A stretch of DNA of 64,000 bases from Symbiodinium natans (Eukaryota > Sar > Dinophyceae > Suessiales > Symbiodiniaceae): NCBI GenBank assembly GCA_905221605.1, contig CAJNDS010002671.1, positions 212,001 through 276,000 of the forward strand, in the 5' to 3' direction. This document shows, one piece after another, positions 24,301 through 33,065 of the stretch. The notes under the pieces were generated by a model, which saw nothing but the letters and a program-made list of their open reading frames with translations, searched no databases and had not been told where the DNA came from. The position numbers and the translations under genes were made by a program. Position 1 is the first letter of the stretch; every line of letters starts with the position of its first letter.

Positions 24301-27300
24301 GTGTCTTGGTGAGGTGAAGTGAGTGAGTGAGCTGTGCGTGATGCAGCCGCTTTCGAAGGGCATTATGGCCAGAAACATATTCATTTGAAGACCTTAAAGA
24401 AGCAAAGAGGCCACCTTCGCGTGAACGGGGAAACCTGGGCCTCCAGAAGGATAAAACAGAACTCCATTCGACGGAAAAATGACATGTTCCAGAAGTACAG
24501 CCGTGTTGAAGGGCAGTGTAGGAAGTATGTGCGAAGGATGACGCAAAGAACTAGAACCCCCTGAAACAATGACGTGGGCGCCAAAATGGTTTATACAAGG
24601 AAGGACACTGTGGGCATGGTCTGCTAGTTTGCTATTCTAGGCAAGCCAATCTCAACTTCAAGTGCAAGAACAACATACGTACAAGATCGCGCAAGCAGAT
24701 TGTTTACATCGACCATGGCTGTGCTACTGCTGAGCCCATACTGCCCCCTGCTTGTGAGGAGTTTGTTCAAGGCTGCATGCAACTGCATGGGCCAGCAAAG
24801 AGCGACTTGGCAATTTCTGTTGAAAGAAAGATCTGGGGAAGGATCGACATGGGGCCTGAGAGCTCTTGCGACTGCCGTCCAGCCGAGCGCTTGCATGGCA
24901 ATGGCAATCCAAGTGTTCCAGCTGAGGCATTCACATCGCAAAAATGAGCCACGAGAACAAGATCACTCGCCAAGCCATCAAGAAGCTGACTACAAAAATG
25001 GACGACATCAGCGTCCAGCTAAACAGTATCCTTCAGGAAGCATAAGAACTTGCGTGAAATTGGATGTTTCACACGTTTTCCATGTATGACGTACCCGCTG
25101 GTACAAGTATGGTGTTGCGTTGCCCACTACATGTGTAATGGCCGTTTCGGTGTTCATCGCTTTGAGACTGGGATGCCACGTAGCCATTTTGGCAACTCAC
25201 TGTACAAGCCCGCGGGAGTTAACGTGACATGCTGGTGCTGGCATTGATCTCCATGGCTCAATTTGCCATGACATTTAGAAGACGAGGACGGTGCATAATT
25301 AGCATGCGGGAACCATTGATTTCCCGGGCTGTTGCAGCAAAAGCTTTGAGTGCAACCTCAGCTTCGGCAAAGCGCAATGATGAAATCATTCTGCAATGCC
25401 CATGACGCGAGGCTTCAGGAGAAAAAACAAAAGACATTGCTTTCTGTATCGTTTGCTGAAGCATGCAGCGGTGAGTCTCGGCGTCTCGGTAGAGCCCTTG
25501 CAGATTGCGGCAGTTGCTGGGCAGTTGCTAATGTTCGCACGTCGCCACAGCAGCACACAAACCCTCGGCAGCTAGCAGAGCCTGGAAGAGAGAAAATTCA
25601 ATCTCAGCGCTGATTTCGAGTTTTGGTTGCCCAAGACTGCGGCAGTCTCCTGGTCCACGGTTTCTTCAGAGCTACCCAACCCCACCAAAACAAAAATGTC
25701 ACGCACTCGAAAACTGAGCTCCATGCCCTCCTTGGGAGAGCAGGGTTTGGAAGAGAACGGCCTTTCGAATGTACATCAGTCACATCAGCTGAGCGCAGGT
25801 CACGGCATGATATGTCAGCACATGTCAACGATGCATGAGTGCACGGGAGCAGGGTTCATGCCAGCTGCGCAGTTCATGCCGATGCTGAGGATCAACGCTT
25901 GTGCTCGGCGCTTGCTCGATGTGGTTACGAACATCATGACCTTGCTACGGCCCCAAAGTTGTTGCTCCTCATCCTGCTACAGCCCCAAAGTTGTTGCTCC
26001 TCATTCTCATTTGGGTTGCGAAAAGTGTGTCTGCCAAGTGGTGCGAAACAAGTTCATGCCTTAACAGTGATGACGCCAGAAAGCCGCAAGCTGCGCACTT
26101 AATGCCAACGTAATTGTAATGATGTGCGAAGGTCCGCGCTTGTTCAGGGCAAGCGGACATCTTTGGCAAGGCCACACGAAGACTCATGTGGCTGCATGCA
26201 CTTTAGAACTTCGTTGCTGACGCGGTGTGTTTGTAGTTGCCATCCTCCGAACCGTCGTCACTTTTGGACCCTGCCACCTTCGAAATTCAAAAAGGCAACC
26301 TCTCTTTTTGGAGGTGTAATCGTCATCGTCCTGGAAACTATCGTTTTTTTGGACCCTCGTATCTCGCAAGTGGAAATAGTCATGTGCGCCCTGCGCATCG
26401 TAGCGCCATTCCCAACCAAACGTGTGGACGGTGACAGGGATCGCGAGGGTCGTTATCGCCATCCGTCCTCGGCGTGGCACTCACTGGTTGTCACCTTATC
26501 ATGTCAAAGCATGTCGGCAGTCACTTCCTTTTCCTTCGGCTCGACCTTGTACGATTGCAGCTGTAATATTGCAAAAGAAATTATTGTGCCAGCCCTGTTC
26601 TTCCACAGACTGCGTTGCTGTTCCTTGACTGGTGCCGGCCGCCATCACCTGCCTGCCTTAAATGCCTCGTCATATAATTCCATATAACCTGTGCATACCT
26701 GCGCCGATGTTTATGATTATAGTGGAGGTGATAAGGACGGACTTTCGTTACTACTCGACTCGCTTTCGCCACGTCTGCTGTCTGCCTATACAGCTCACCT
26801 GCATACACCTGTTCGATGCCCTGCAGCTGTCGATATATTTAGGAGATTATGGGCGGCCTAGGTCTAGGTGGGCAAACGAGCACAACACGATCCCAAATAC
26901 AGCACAGACTGCTGAATGTTTTGCTCACCTGGAGGGACCCGGTGCAGATTGCCGGCATCTTGGAAGAGGCCTTCATGCGCGTGCTTGTTCTACTACCAGT
27001 TACTATCTTCTCGGGTTATTTGATGCTGTCTAAGCATTAAACGCTCAAGCGGTGACCGCCTCAGCGATGGTGTGGAGACACGGGTCACGGATCCAGGCGC
27101 GATAGCCGCGCCCTGGAGGCCTTTTGCGAATTTTCTGGACCATCCGACGAACAAGACACGTTGCACGGGTTCCAAGATATTTCAGTTCCAGATTCCTAGA
27201 TTCCCGCAGGTCCGCGTGGGTGGGTATGGACGTGTTCCGAGCGGGTCACCCAGGGTAAAAAGCGACAAAGCAGACCGCGGATATCTTTGGAGGGGGAAGG

Positions 27301-29403
27301 GTGGGTGGGCCAGTCGCGGCTAATGCAGACTTCCGGAGGCCTCCATTTTGGGCAGATTACAGCCTTATTTCTACTTAGCACCTGCCCATGGATGCTTTTG
27401 CCGGGGATGCGCATCTCACATGACTCACATGTAGCCGGAGCAGGTACGCCTTCTTTGCGCTGCGGCCGTGGACAAGGCATCGCCCTTCAAACCACCGCCT
27501 TGACTTGGGGCACTTGTGTCTTGTGTGCCGCTTTGACACAGGCAAATCGGCCTTTGAAAAAGGCGGAGGTCCAGCTTGTCTTCGACATCCCGGAGCAGCC
27601 TGAGACCTAGAGTGTCCTGAGTCACACACTGGCAGAGCTTTTGCAGCGGCCGTATCAGATTGTTCTGTTCGAGTGCTGTTTTCCTTGTGCTCTTGACGAA
27701 GCCTGGAGCCAAGGTTGCCAATCATCGAGGCGCGCATCCCGTTTGCTCAAATGGTTGGGGTGCCTGCAGGAGAGCAAGATGCAGTGACTGCCTGCTGGAA
27801 GCCATCTCAAACGTTGTAGAAGACAGGGCTTGCCCTTCTTGTGCCTTTCAGCTGCAGCTGCTGAAGTTTGTGGGGAGAACGAGCACACAGCTTTATATGT
27901 GTTGTAGAGTAGGATCGGCTTCAAGGCATGCATCAAGGGCTTTGCAGCCAGACGCTGCGTGAGCTCAACAATGAAACAATGATGTCACGCAGTTGGAACA
28001 TGCCAGGCAGATGCCCATAGATGCACGCAGATGTTGTACAATCTGGTTACAAATGCCTCACGCTCAGAGTCAAGACTTGGTAAGGAGTTCTCGAGGTGTT
28101 GCTCCAGAGGAGGTACTGGGTCCATGGTGTCACACTCAACTACATGTTCGTCTCCCAACACACTGAGGGTTTGAAGGCGCTATGGTCGTTACAGGCTGGA
28201 CAGAATTTTTGTCGGCAGCTTCAGCACGCAATCATCAGCTCATGTTACAGCTCCAGCTCAGGGAGCACGAGCATGTTTAGCACTGTTTGTGGACGCTTGT
28301 GGCGATAAGGCTCTGAAGTACACGTGGCAGGGCGAGGTGCACGTCCCGCGCTTTACAGGAGCAGTAGTTAGGTGGCTCACAGTTCACATTGGCAGTATTG
28401 AGCATGCAGCACCCATTGCTGCAAAACAAGCCTTTCTCTTGGTTGCACAAGGGAGTAGCAAGACAGCGAGGTCACGGCTTCTGCAGACGACGAACAGCAA
28501 ATGGTAACTTTGCAAGTTCGAGACACAGGCAAGGGATTGAGAGAGTCACCCCATGAGTCACCGACGCCGGCGTCCTCCAACAGGGGAACCTCGCCAAGCC
28601 TGAACAGGCATTGGCATTGGACAAGCAGCCCGTGAGCGGATATTTCTGCCTTTCGAGCAGGAGGACACACGACACCATGCCACATCGTTTCACGTGCAGC
28701 TGCAAGCTCTCCAAAGAATGCTATAGACTAGTTGAGAACACTGAAGCGAGGACGTAGCACAATATGTGCAGCTTCAGTCCTCAATTCCAGGACCAAAGTG
28801 ACTCGCGGCGCTACGAGGGTCTTGGCCTCGGCCTGGCGATCTCCCATGCTGTGGCGGAGAAGCATGGAGGCACGCCTTGGCATCAAGAGAGGCTGCACAT
28901 GGCTTCCAGCACAGAGAGCACGTGACTAGATTTTGAAGGAGCTAAGGAGCGATAAGCAAGCGAAAGCCGGAGCACTACTCTCTCCTTTGGAGACTCAAGA
29001 AGTGAAACCCCAAGCAATGACAACAAGAACATCCGAAGAGCAGGACCTAGAACTACACAACATGAGACAGAACAAACCTAATTATTCTGCTTGTATTCTT
29101 GATTGGGTTTCGTTGGTGGCGTTTGTGAGGCATGCATTCTACACGTTATTCTTCTGGCAACATCTGCAAGCTCTTGGTGGCAGGCAGCCTCACTGTTGAG
29201 AGTGAGGCCTGCGCGAGGAGTCTGTAGGGCTAAAGTTGGCTGCGGATACCGAATAGTCAGCGATTAGTACAAGAGTGTGGGCTCTTGCCGCTGATTGGGG
29301 TTCACCGTGACAACTCATGACTGCTTGGCTATCTCCTGCTTCAAGTTTACTTTTTTGGTTCACTTTCAGTTCAGGTTGGCAAAGGCTCGAGCTTCAGAGT
29401 GAC
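8710..29403 (+). CDS. PAS-PAS-histidine kinase spread over 21 kb
   Basis: Membrane-free sensor kinase: PAS domains sense a ligand or redox state, HisKA carries the phospho-accepting His, HATPase binds ATP. Exons: end of PAS1 8710-8775 and 8839-8871 ([13 protein letters not shown]); PAS2 9169-9215 ([14 protein letters not shown]), 9459-about 9528 ([12 protein letters not shown]), 14825-14951, 15203-15243 ([10 protein letters not shown]); HisKA helix 1 15371-15423 and 15518-15566, joining as [17 protein letters not shown] with the His codon at 15413; helix 2 25419-25438 and 25890-25943 ([11 protein letters not shown]); linker 26935-about 26980 and 27542-about 27600; HATPase 28007-28054 and 28310-28342 (N box NLVTN-ALKYT), 28471-28528 with 28608-28663 (G1 DTG-IGIG, F box LPFEQE), 28791-28869 (G2 GLGLGLAIS), 29375-about 29403 (GKGSSFRV). 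Donors are mainly GC, with GA at 8776 and 28664 and GT at 28343. A few short exons are missing from the model. Alternative: two partial kinase genes. Confidence 0.7.
9843..11078 (+). CDS. Secreted Cys-containing protein with Ala-rich helical tail
   Basis: Intronless. I choose the ATG at 9843 over the in-frame ATG at 9702 because it begins a clean signal peptide: MKRPA, then a run of Leu and Ala ending near AASRSS. The mature part opens with a Cys-rich segment of about 100 residues ([34 protein letters not shown]), which suggests disulfides in a secretory compartment. From about residue 170 the chain is Ala/Glu/Lys-rich ([32 protein letters not shown]), predicted to be long helix. It ends [11 protein letters not shown]. 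No family is recognised. Neighbouring genes are finely split by introns, so an intronless gene here could be a retroposed copy, though no spliced-leader relic precedes it. It lies within a PAS-kinase intron. Confidence 0.7.
   Translation: MKRPAQLLLLAMVLERQALAASRSSCSCDCCETSASREPEFPGAMQCSFSQAGAATAPTCGSLCAKHADDATIDTAQSFLDTERFCFMECVPSHEELRAGDACRPMSFEERKSSHGAGNIRLPKPSVHFLRKKSWQTVLAREPKESKPEAPKAWASLEGTDMDKVMSEGKLAASKAEEEAKAVQQASYAGFSVVSKAARAEEDARKAAVMAMNTEEKVHQVLDMARREAHAEAFGVLKEVLPQMQQAARAAAKAKALAPASKSEEAQKKQVLATARAAGEGMKPWANAMQSAVKVRDAYASRGKELAEASLTAERNAQSLEEEARAWQTVRSPQAERKASNLHTRAQDFMATAAENDERATKYLDIAKSIDGSLPSYSQQAEQGAYHAMAMVSPDVPAPLPPLALVQKAEK
12104..13585 (+). CDS. Unrecognised six-exon gene, 3' end complete
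   Basis: Exons in compatible phase: 12104-12223 (ends QLQPFVIR, donor GTAAGC), one around 12290-12367 ([20 protein letters not shown], donor GT), 12670-about 12741 ([15 protein letters not shown]), 12850-12931 ([16 protein letters not shown], donor GTAAGC), 13083-13207 ([17 protein letters not shown]), 13475-13585 ([15 protein letters not shown], then TGA at 13583). The start of the second exon is uncertain. The 12931-13083 junction closes a codon exactly, which supports the model. Upstream exons are not found, so the N-terminus is missing. The fourth exon is Cys-rich and could bind metal. Most donors are GT, unlike the GC donors of the kinase and channel around it. Confidence 0.55.
13850..14251 (+). 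CDS. Open frame, unrecognised protein
   Basis: A 134-codon frame without ATG at its 5' end, so probably an exon. It reads as plausible protein ([42 protein letters not shown]) and ends with TAG. No family is recognised. It could be a separate small gene or a 3' exon of a gene whose other parts I cannot see. Confidence 0.35.
   Translation: MTTLSADELDDDYAHVLLRDVLCAFVKKQNLEVVPCCPRLMAARSQEPVHQVCAFSRPPKVFGGARFPTSVPEGQRFPMQLDRDSETWCAVLRSANPQSVLAWLSLQHLGDSLFAPLAESLFELAVEDGRGHD
14252..14824. other. Intergenic/intronic, C-rich tract
   Basis: No coding signal found. Positions 14747-14790 are almost pure C with a few A and T, followed 35 bases later by the AG that precedes the 14825 exon. A tRNA-like A-box at about 14667 has no matching B-box. 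Confidence 0.4.
16071..25045 (+). CDS. Single-domain voltage-gated cation channel with EF-hands
   Basis: Plasma or internal membrane channel of the Na+/Ca2+ type, one six-helix repeat, about 546 residues. Exons: 16071-about 16261 (helical N-terminus), 16597-17314, 21750-22040, 22443-about 22527, 22599-22673, 23152-23214, 23356-23412, 24759-24801, 24927-25045 (TAA). S1 is [19 protein letters not shown]2 [19 protein letters not shown]3 [17 protein letters not shown]4 has Arg at every third position ([16 protein letters not shown] and on). S5 is split at 17314/21750 and joins as [17 protein letters not shown]. The pore reads [14 protein letters not shown]6 [16 protein letters not shown] then NV-VTGVFC. 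EF-hand 1 loop is [14 protein letters not shown]-hand 2 [12 protein letters not shown] across exons, followed by [11 protein letters not shown] and a short coiled tail. From 17315 on every donor is GC and every acceptor AG-G, and phases agree. Only the first junction and the start ATG are uncertain. Confidence 0.88.
17661..18120. repeat. Low-complexity block: (GGACAC)n, (CA)n, (CGCGCA)n
   Basis: 17661-17700 is GGACAC repeats, 17701-17795 is CA-rich, 17796-18120 is alternating CG/CA purine-pyrimidine sequence. It lies directly outside the left end of the palindrome and resembles the palindrome core. Alternating CG/CA tracts of this length can adopt left-handed Z-DNA. Long frames on both strands here are artefacts of the repeats. 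Confidence 0.85.
18121..19982. repeat. Near-perfect 1.86 kb palindrome in a channel intron
   Basis: The two halves are reverse complements about a centre near 19051. Outer ends: AAATCCTCTCACCTGAG at 18122 mirrors CTCAGATGAGAGGATTT ending 19981, one mismatch. Each arm runs outward-in: about 220 bases of unique sequence, (TG)n, (TCTG)n, (TGCGTC)n, (TGTGTC)n, about 160 bases of unique sequence including TCTTTCGAAAGAG, then (GTGAGTGC)n and (GGTGCGTG)n. The core 18973-19080 is alternating CG-rich. The two arms differ by a 2-base shift and small differences near the core. Similarity stops abruptly at 18121 and 19982. An inverted duplication with almost no spacer; a fold-back assembly artefact is the main alternative. 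Confidence 0.9.
20710..20890 (+). repeat. Diverged third copy of the palindrome's outer arm
   Basis: This matches 19760-19955 of the right arm in the same orientation (TGTGTGCCAACCCTGTCAC at one end, GAGTGAGTGCAAGGTT at the other) with point differences, a deletion of about 38 bases in the middle and a small duplication of GATTGCGAGT. Two orientations plus a diverged direct copy suggest that this roughly 200-base segment is a dispersed element and not unique DNA. Confidence 0.8.
21095..21352. repeat. (CA)n-rich repeat with CAGA and CGCA variants
   Basis: Almost entirely CA dinucleotides interrupted by CAGA, GAGA and a (CGCA)n run at 21297-21313. It is in the same channel intron as the palindrome. 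Confidence 0.85.
22141..22436 (+). repeat. Tandem repeat filling a channel intron
   Basis: About two and a half diverged copies of a unit of 100-134 bases make up most of the 22041-22442 intron. Anchors: CCGGCACC at 22175, 22277 and 22401; GAAGTA followed by the C/TCGCCCTGTG motif at 22215 and 22349; ACAAAGTTA at 22288 and 22411. Confidence 0.75.
25179..25193 (+). other. Relic dinoflagellate spliced-leader sequence
   Basis: Fifteen bases, CGTAGCCATTTTGGC, equal the internal part of the 22-base leader trans-spliced onto dinoflagellate mRNAs. The leader's last bases are altered to AACTCA. A 15-base match is not expected by chance in 64 kb (about 1 in 10,000). A true leader-RNA gene would continue with CAAG and a GT donor, and this does not. 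Such relics are known where processed mRNA was copied back into the genome. It is 134 bases after the channel stop and 226 before the next kinase exon. Confidence 0.75.
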
Positions 29404-29659
29404 GTCTTCCTGGCAAGATTAAAGTCTCGACGTTCCAAATGTCGCTGTCACCAACTAGACTTGAAGCCGAAGAGGGCCGAGAGTTGTGCAAGAAGTGCCG
29501 TGCTTTACTGGGAAGCATGCGGTCCACACCCCACAGTATGTCCTCATCGTGTCACCAGCAACGCACCATTCACGTGTGTTGCCCTCTGTTTCCCTCCACG
29601 CATCTCCCCGCGGCCAGGAAAGCAGAGTTTTCTCATGCATTCAACGGCACCGGCTTCAG

Positions 29660-31190
29660 GAAGTTAGACGTGCATTCAGAAAGTTGTCAAATGGAAGTAC
29701 TACAAGAAGAGCCCTTAAGAGCTCTGCAAGTCTGCAAACGTGGGAATTTGGCAAAGCTGTGGCTTCACGGTGGAAATCGGGGGAGTTTTAAAGATTGGGT
29801 TGATGGCGTTGAAGCGGCTGATGTTATCTTTTGTGCCAGGCTGCCATATCAACCGCCCAAGCTGCAGATGAGTGCTTGGGACGAGATGCTGCCCAGCCCT
29901 TGAGAGCATCAATTAAGCTCCCGCAGCACGGAACGCGCGCTGCGCCTCAAAACGGTCAATGATAGTCAATGCTTTGCGGCACTTGGTCGACGTGGACCGC
30001 TCCAACAGTTGATCTTGTAACTTGTGGAGCATGCGGCGCGTTTAGAGCAGCTCGGAAAATCCGGTGTCTGCTGATGTTACGTCTGCCATTTCTCTAAGGG
30101 CTGAGGACGAACAGGCCGAACAGGCCGAGCAGGCCGAGCAGGCCTCGGCGAAGGCCATTTTACCTGGCGTTGCTCTGGACCATGTGGAAGCCACATCTTG
30201 CGACAGTGCTGCGCAGGCCAATGGCGATCCAATCGACAGGACAAGCAATGAGCTGGTCCCAGCCAACTTGCTTACATGCTGTGTGCTTTCCGCTTAAAGT
30301 GGCATCCTCATTGAGAGGAGGTCTTGGCCAGCGGCAGATTTTGAGGGTGTGGGGTTCGACATGATTCGACCAGTAACAAGGGGGGCCCTCACTCAAGGAG
30401 TACCCGTTGGCTCACTAGATGTCACATGATATCACTAGAAGGGCATTTCCTCAACTGATTCTGTTTGGGTTCACACACATGTGCGTCGAGGTCCAGCAGC
30501 ACGGGGAGGCCTCGTTTTTGCGGTGTTGCCAGCTGGAGCAAACACAGCACTCACCGAAGATGTCTGCCCGCGTGGGGCCCACTCAACAAGGTGACAAGGC
30601 GGCATCTTGCCCAGTTGTCTGGCACTGGGTACGTCCTGGCTCGGAGCTGAGCGCGACTGCCTGGCTGTCTGAACCTTGTTGGGGCACCTCAGATTCACCT
30701 GCAAGCAAGTCGACTTGCTTGGGGGCTTGCATATGTCACGTGTACCTCGTGTTGCTTCAGACAACTGCACCATTTTACAATTACGCACCACGGACACAAG
30801 GATGGTGCAGTGCACCATCCTTGTGTCCGTGGTGCGTAATTGTAATTTTGTAATTTGCCAGTTGCAGGATGTGACGCTATCATGTGAGGTCGTGGATGAT
30901 GACCAGCAGGCCCGTCACTACGTGCCCATCTGGTCGCATTCTGCTCTACAGAGTCATCTCGTACAGCAGGTTGTGTGCAGCAGCAAGTCAAAGCCAGTTC
31001 ATCAGCCTTGCTGGATACGGATCATGTCAGCCAGCGATGAAGGTACGTGACGTTCTTGAGAGGATGCAGGCTGAATTGCAAGCTACACTGCGTAATCCAT
31101 TCCGAGCCGCACTGGGGGACCTCCGCATTTCATTTTGCTTGAGATTGGTCATAAGACCGTCATGGACCCGAACCTACAGGAGCGAAGCAC
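29660..31190 (+). CDS. Candidate exons after the kinase domain
   Basis: Four frames look coding and each follows an AG, but I cannot prove that they join. 29660-about 29780 reads EVRRAFRKLSNGSTTRR; about 30065-30297 contains four EQA repeats in an acidic stretch; 30868-about 30970 reads SCEVVDDDQQARHYVPIW, whose VVDDD could, weakly, be the first strand of a receiver domain; 31043-about 31120 reads VRDVLERMQAELQ. They could be the C-terminal part of the kinase or a following gene. No receiver Asp or Lys motif is visible, so I do not call a hybrid kinase. Confidence 0.35.
30775..30845. repeat. Perfect 35-base hairpin with a one-base loop
   Basis: 30775-30809 and 30811-30845 are exact reverse complements around the single G at 30810. 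Outside the perfect stem the similarity continues only loosely (AACTGCACC on the left, CCAGTTGCAG on the right). It sits 22 bases upstream of the AG before the 30868 exon. Transcribed, it would form a very stable stem just before a splice acceptor. Confidence 0.92.
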
Positions 31191-31283
31191 CGTGACATGT
31201 TTGCAAGGCAGAAGGGAGGTCTATTTTTTTAAGGGTTTTGTCGTTTTTTTTTGTTTTTTTTTGTTTTTTGTCCTTGCTACTGG

Positions 31284-31533
31284 TAAACCCTAAACCCTAA
31301 ACCCTAGACCCTCGACCCTAGACCCTAGACCCTAAACCATAAACCAAACCCTAAACCCTAAACCCTAGACCCTAGATCCTAGACCCCTAGACCCCTAGAC
31401 CCCTGACCCTAAACCCTAAACCCTAACCCCCTAGTCGAAACCCTAGACCCCTAAACCCCTAAACCCCTAAACCCTAAACCCTACAACCTAACCCTAAAAC
31501 CTAAACCCTAAACCCTAAACCCTAAACCCTAAA
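31284..31533 (-). repeat. Degenerate CCCTAAA telomeric array
   Basis: About 250 bases of CCCTAAA with many variants (CCCTAGA, CCCCTAGA, CCTCGAC, CCCCTAAA), preceded by a T-rich run with G at intervals and followed by an A-rich run. The degree of decay marks it as older than the clean array at 4157. Confidence 0.92.
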
Positions 31534-31897
31534 GCAAAAAATAAAAAAAAACCCAAAAAAAACAGAATCCTAATTTAATTCTCCGGCCAGGCAGAAGTCA
31601 TCGAGTGCGCAAGCAGCTGTTGGCTCAGTTTTTGCGCAGAACTCGTGCCGTGTCGTGAATATAAGACGAGTTCTGTTCTTCGTCGCCAGGAGATGATCTT
31701 GGTTTCTTTCACCGATTTGTCCTACCAGTACCTTTGCTGTCTGCCATCCTTGCGCACAGCATGCAAAGCACAAACCCGCCATATTTGGAGCAACCCTGCC
31801 ATGCCAGAACAACCTTACAGATGTGGTAAGTTTCGCCAAGACGGCCAGGCTGGCCATGCTCGGGTTCCGGCTTATGCCTAGGTATCTCGCGGCACTC

Positions 31898-32290
31898 AGG
31901 TCACGAGTGCATGAGCCAGCTGGAGCTCAATCACTTGAAGCCTGCGCTCGTCATTGTGGCCGCTTGACCCGCGCAGACTTTGCACATGTTGAATTTGCAG
32001 AGCTGCCTCTGCACAGCTTATGCTGGACTCAGGATGTCATCCTGTCCGATGGCACCCAGGCATATCTGCATGCAGCCTGTTCTTTTGGTCAGGAGTTCAA
32101 GGCACTAAGGCTCCCCGCCCTCCCACCTACGACCTACGACATGTTGTCATATGGCTTGCAGGAAGGGAGATTGAAAACAAGACAGGCAACAAATTACATT
32201 GAATCATCGGGCCCTGGTTCTACTGAACTTGAGAGTTTTTGGGTTCAGTCCAACGCAGACTCTCCACCAGGTCTAGAGGAGCTTGGGAAT
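31898..32290 (+). CDS. Candidate exon, unrecognised
   Basis: An open frame reading SLEACARHCGRLTRADFAHV and HSLCWTQDVILSDGTQAY. It follows an AG acceptor with G as next base. The 3' limit is not resolved. No domain is recognised; it may belong with the frame at 32502. Confidence 0.3.
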
Positions 32291-32501
32291 TCGGGAATTT
32301 CGATCAGCGCACATTCAAAGGCTCACACAGATCAGCCGTCGACCAGTTGGCTTTGCGTGAACTGTTGTATCGAACTGATGTCGTCATATGCTGTTCCTTG
32401 TTATTACATGCTGTTGCCTTTCTTTCCCTCGTCCTTCCAAGCAGCCGTTTTGCTTCAAGTGGAGTGTGAGCACGCCTCAATGGCGGTGGTCTAAAGGGCA
32501 G

Positions 32502-33065
32502 ATGCCAGCTGCAGAGATGGACTCCGAAGAGTCGTCGCCGTTGGCGCTAAAGTTCCCACTGCGTGATGCTTTGCAGGCACTTCAAGAGTCTGCCAATGGT
32601 CCCCCATCTGTGCGGACGGCCCTGATGCACTCCGCTTCAGCAGGTGCAAGTGGGCCCTACAAGGTCGGCCAAACTGCGAAAACTCGAGCTTTGAGGAAGA
32701 TCGGTCGCATCAAGCGGCGTGGCGAACACCTTGGGGGAGGCTACGCCGAGCAGCGCCCCATGGGCACGCCGCGTGCACCACCAGAGTGCGATCGGCCAAG
32801 ATCAGTCCCGAAGTCGGTGCCATCTGCGGTGAGCAGGAGCAGAGTGGAGATGATCCAGTATGCCCAGGATGTGGCCATCCATTCTTGGCCACACGTGCAA
32901 AAGTCGCAGTCTATGCCAGAGTCTTGCCAGCAACATGTAAACGCAGTTCATAAGTCGCAGACTGGAGTGACTGGAGAGCTGTTTGTAGTCGAGGAGGCTG
33001 CACATGCTGCACGTCAGAGGGCAGGGCACGTGGTCGCTTGTGATCTCCTTCAGCCAAGGACCTGA
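32502..33065 (+). CDS. Open frame, basic unrecognised protein
   Basis: A 188-codon frame from ATG at 32502 (MPAAEMDSEESSPLALKF) to TGA. The composition is Ser/Pro/Arg-rich and basic (KTRALRKIGRIKRRG), with a more ordered tail (SRVEMIQYAQDVAIHSW, FVVEEAAHAARQRAG). No signal peptide or membrane segment is seen. A further frame at 33080-33319 (SLEDLEKADLTELPPAGR) may be a second exon. GC-rich third positions support coding. Confidence 0.4.
   Translation: MPAAEMDSEESSPLALKFPLRDALQALQESANGPPSVRTALMHSASAGASGPYKVGQTAKTRALRKIGRIKRRGEHLGGGYAEQRPMGTPRAPPECDRPRSVPKSVPSAVSRSRVEMIQYAQDVAIHSWPHVQKSQSMPESCQQHVNAVHKSQTGVTGELFVVEEAAHAARQRAGHVVACDLLQPRT

Larger units (their letters stand above)
15567..25418 (+). 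other. 9.85 kb kinase intron holding a whole channel gene
   Basis: HisKA helix 1 ends at 15566 in phase 0 before GCAGGA; the next kinase residues (EKKQKT) begin at 25419 after AG, also in phase 0. No helix-2 or HATPase motif is present between 15567 and 25418, and no second H-box occurs just upstream of 25419, so the two halves complement each other. Between them lies the complete nine-exon channel gene (16071-25045), a trinucleotide-rich stretch (about 15852-15950) and a spliced-leader relic (25179-25193). Confidence 0.55.
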
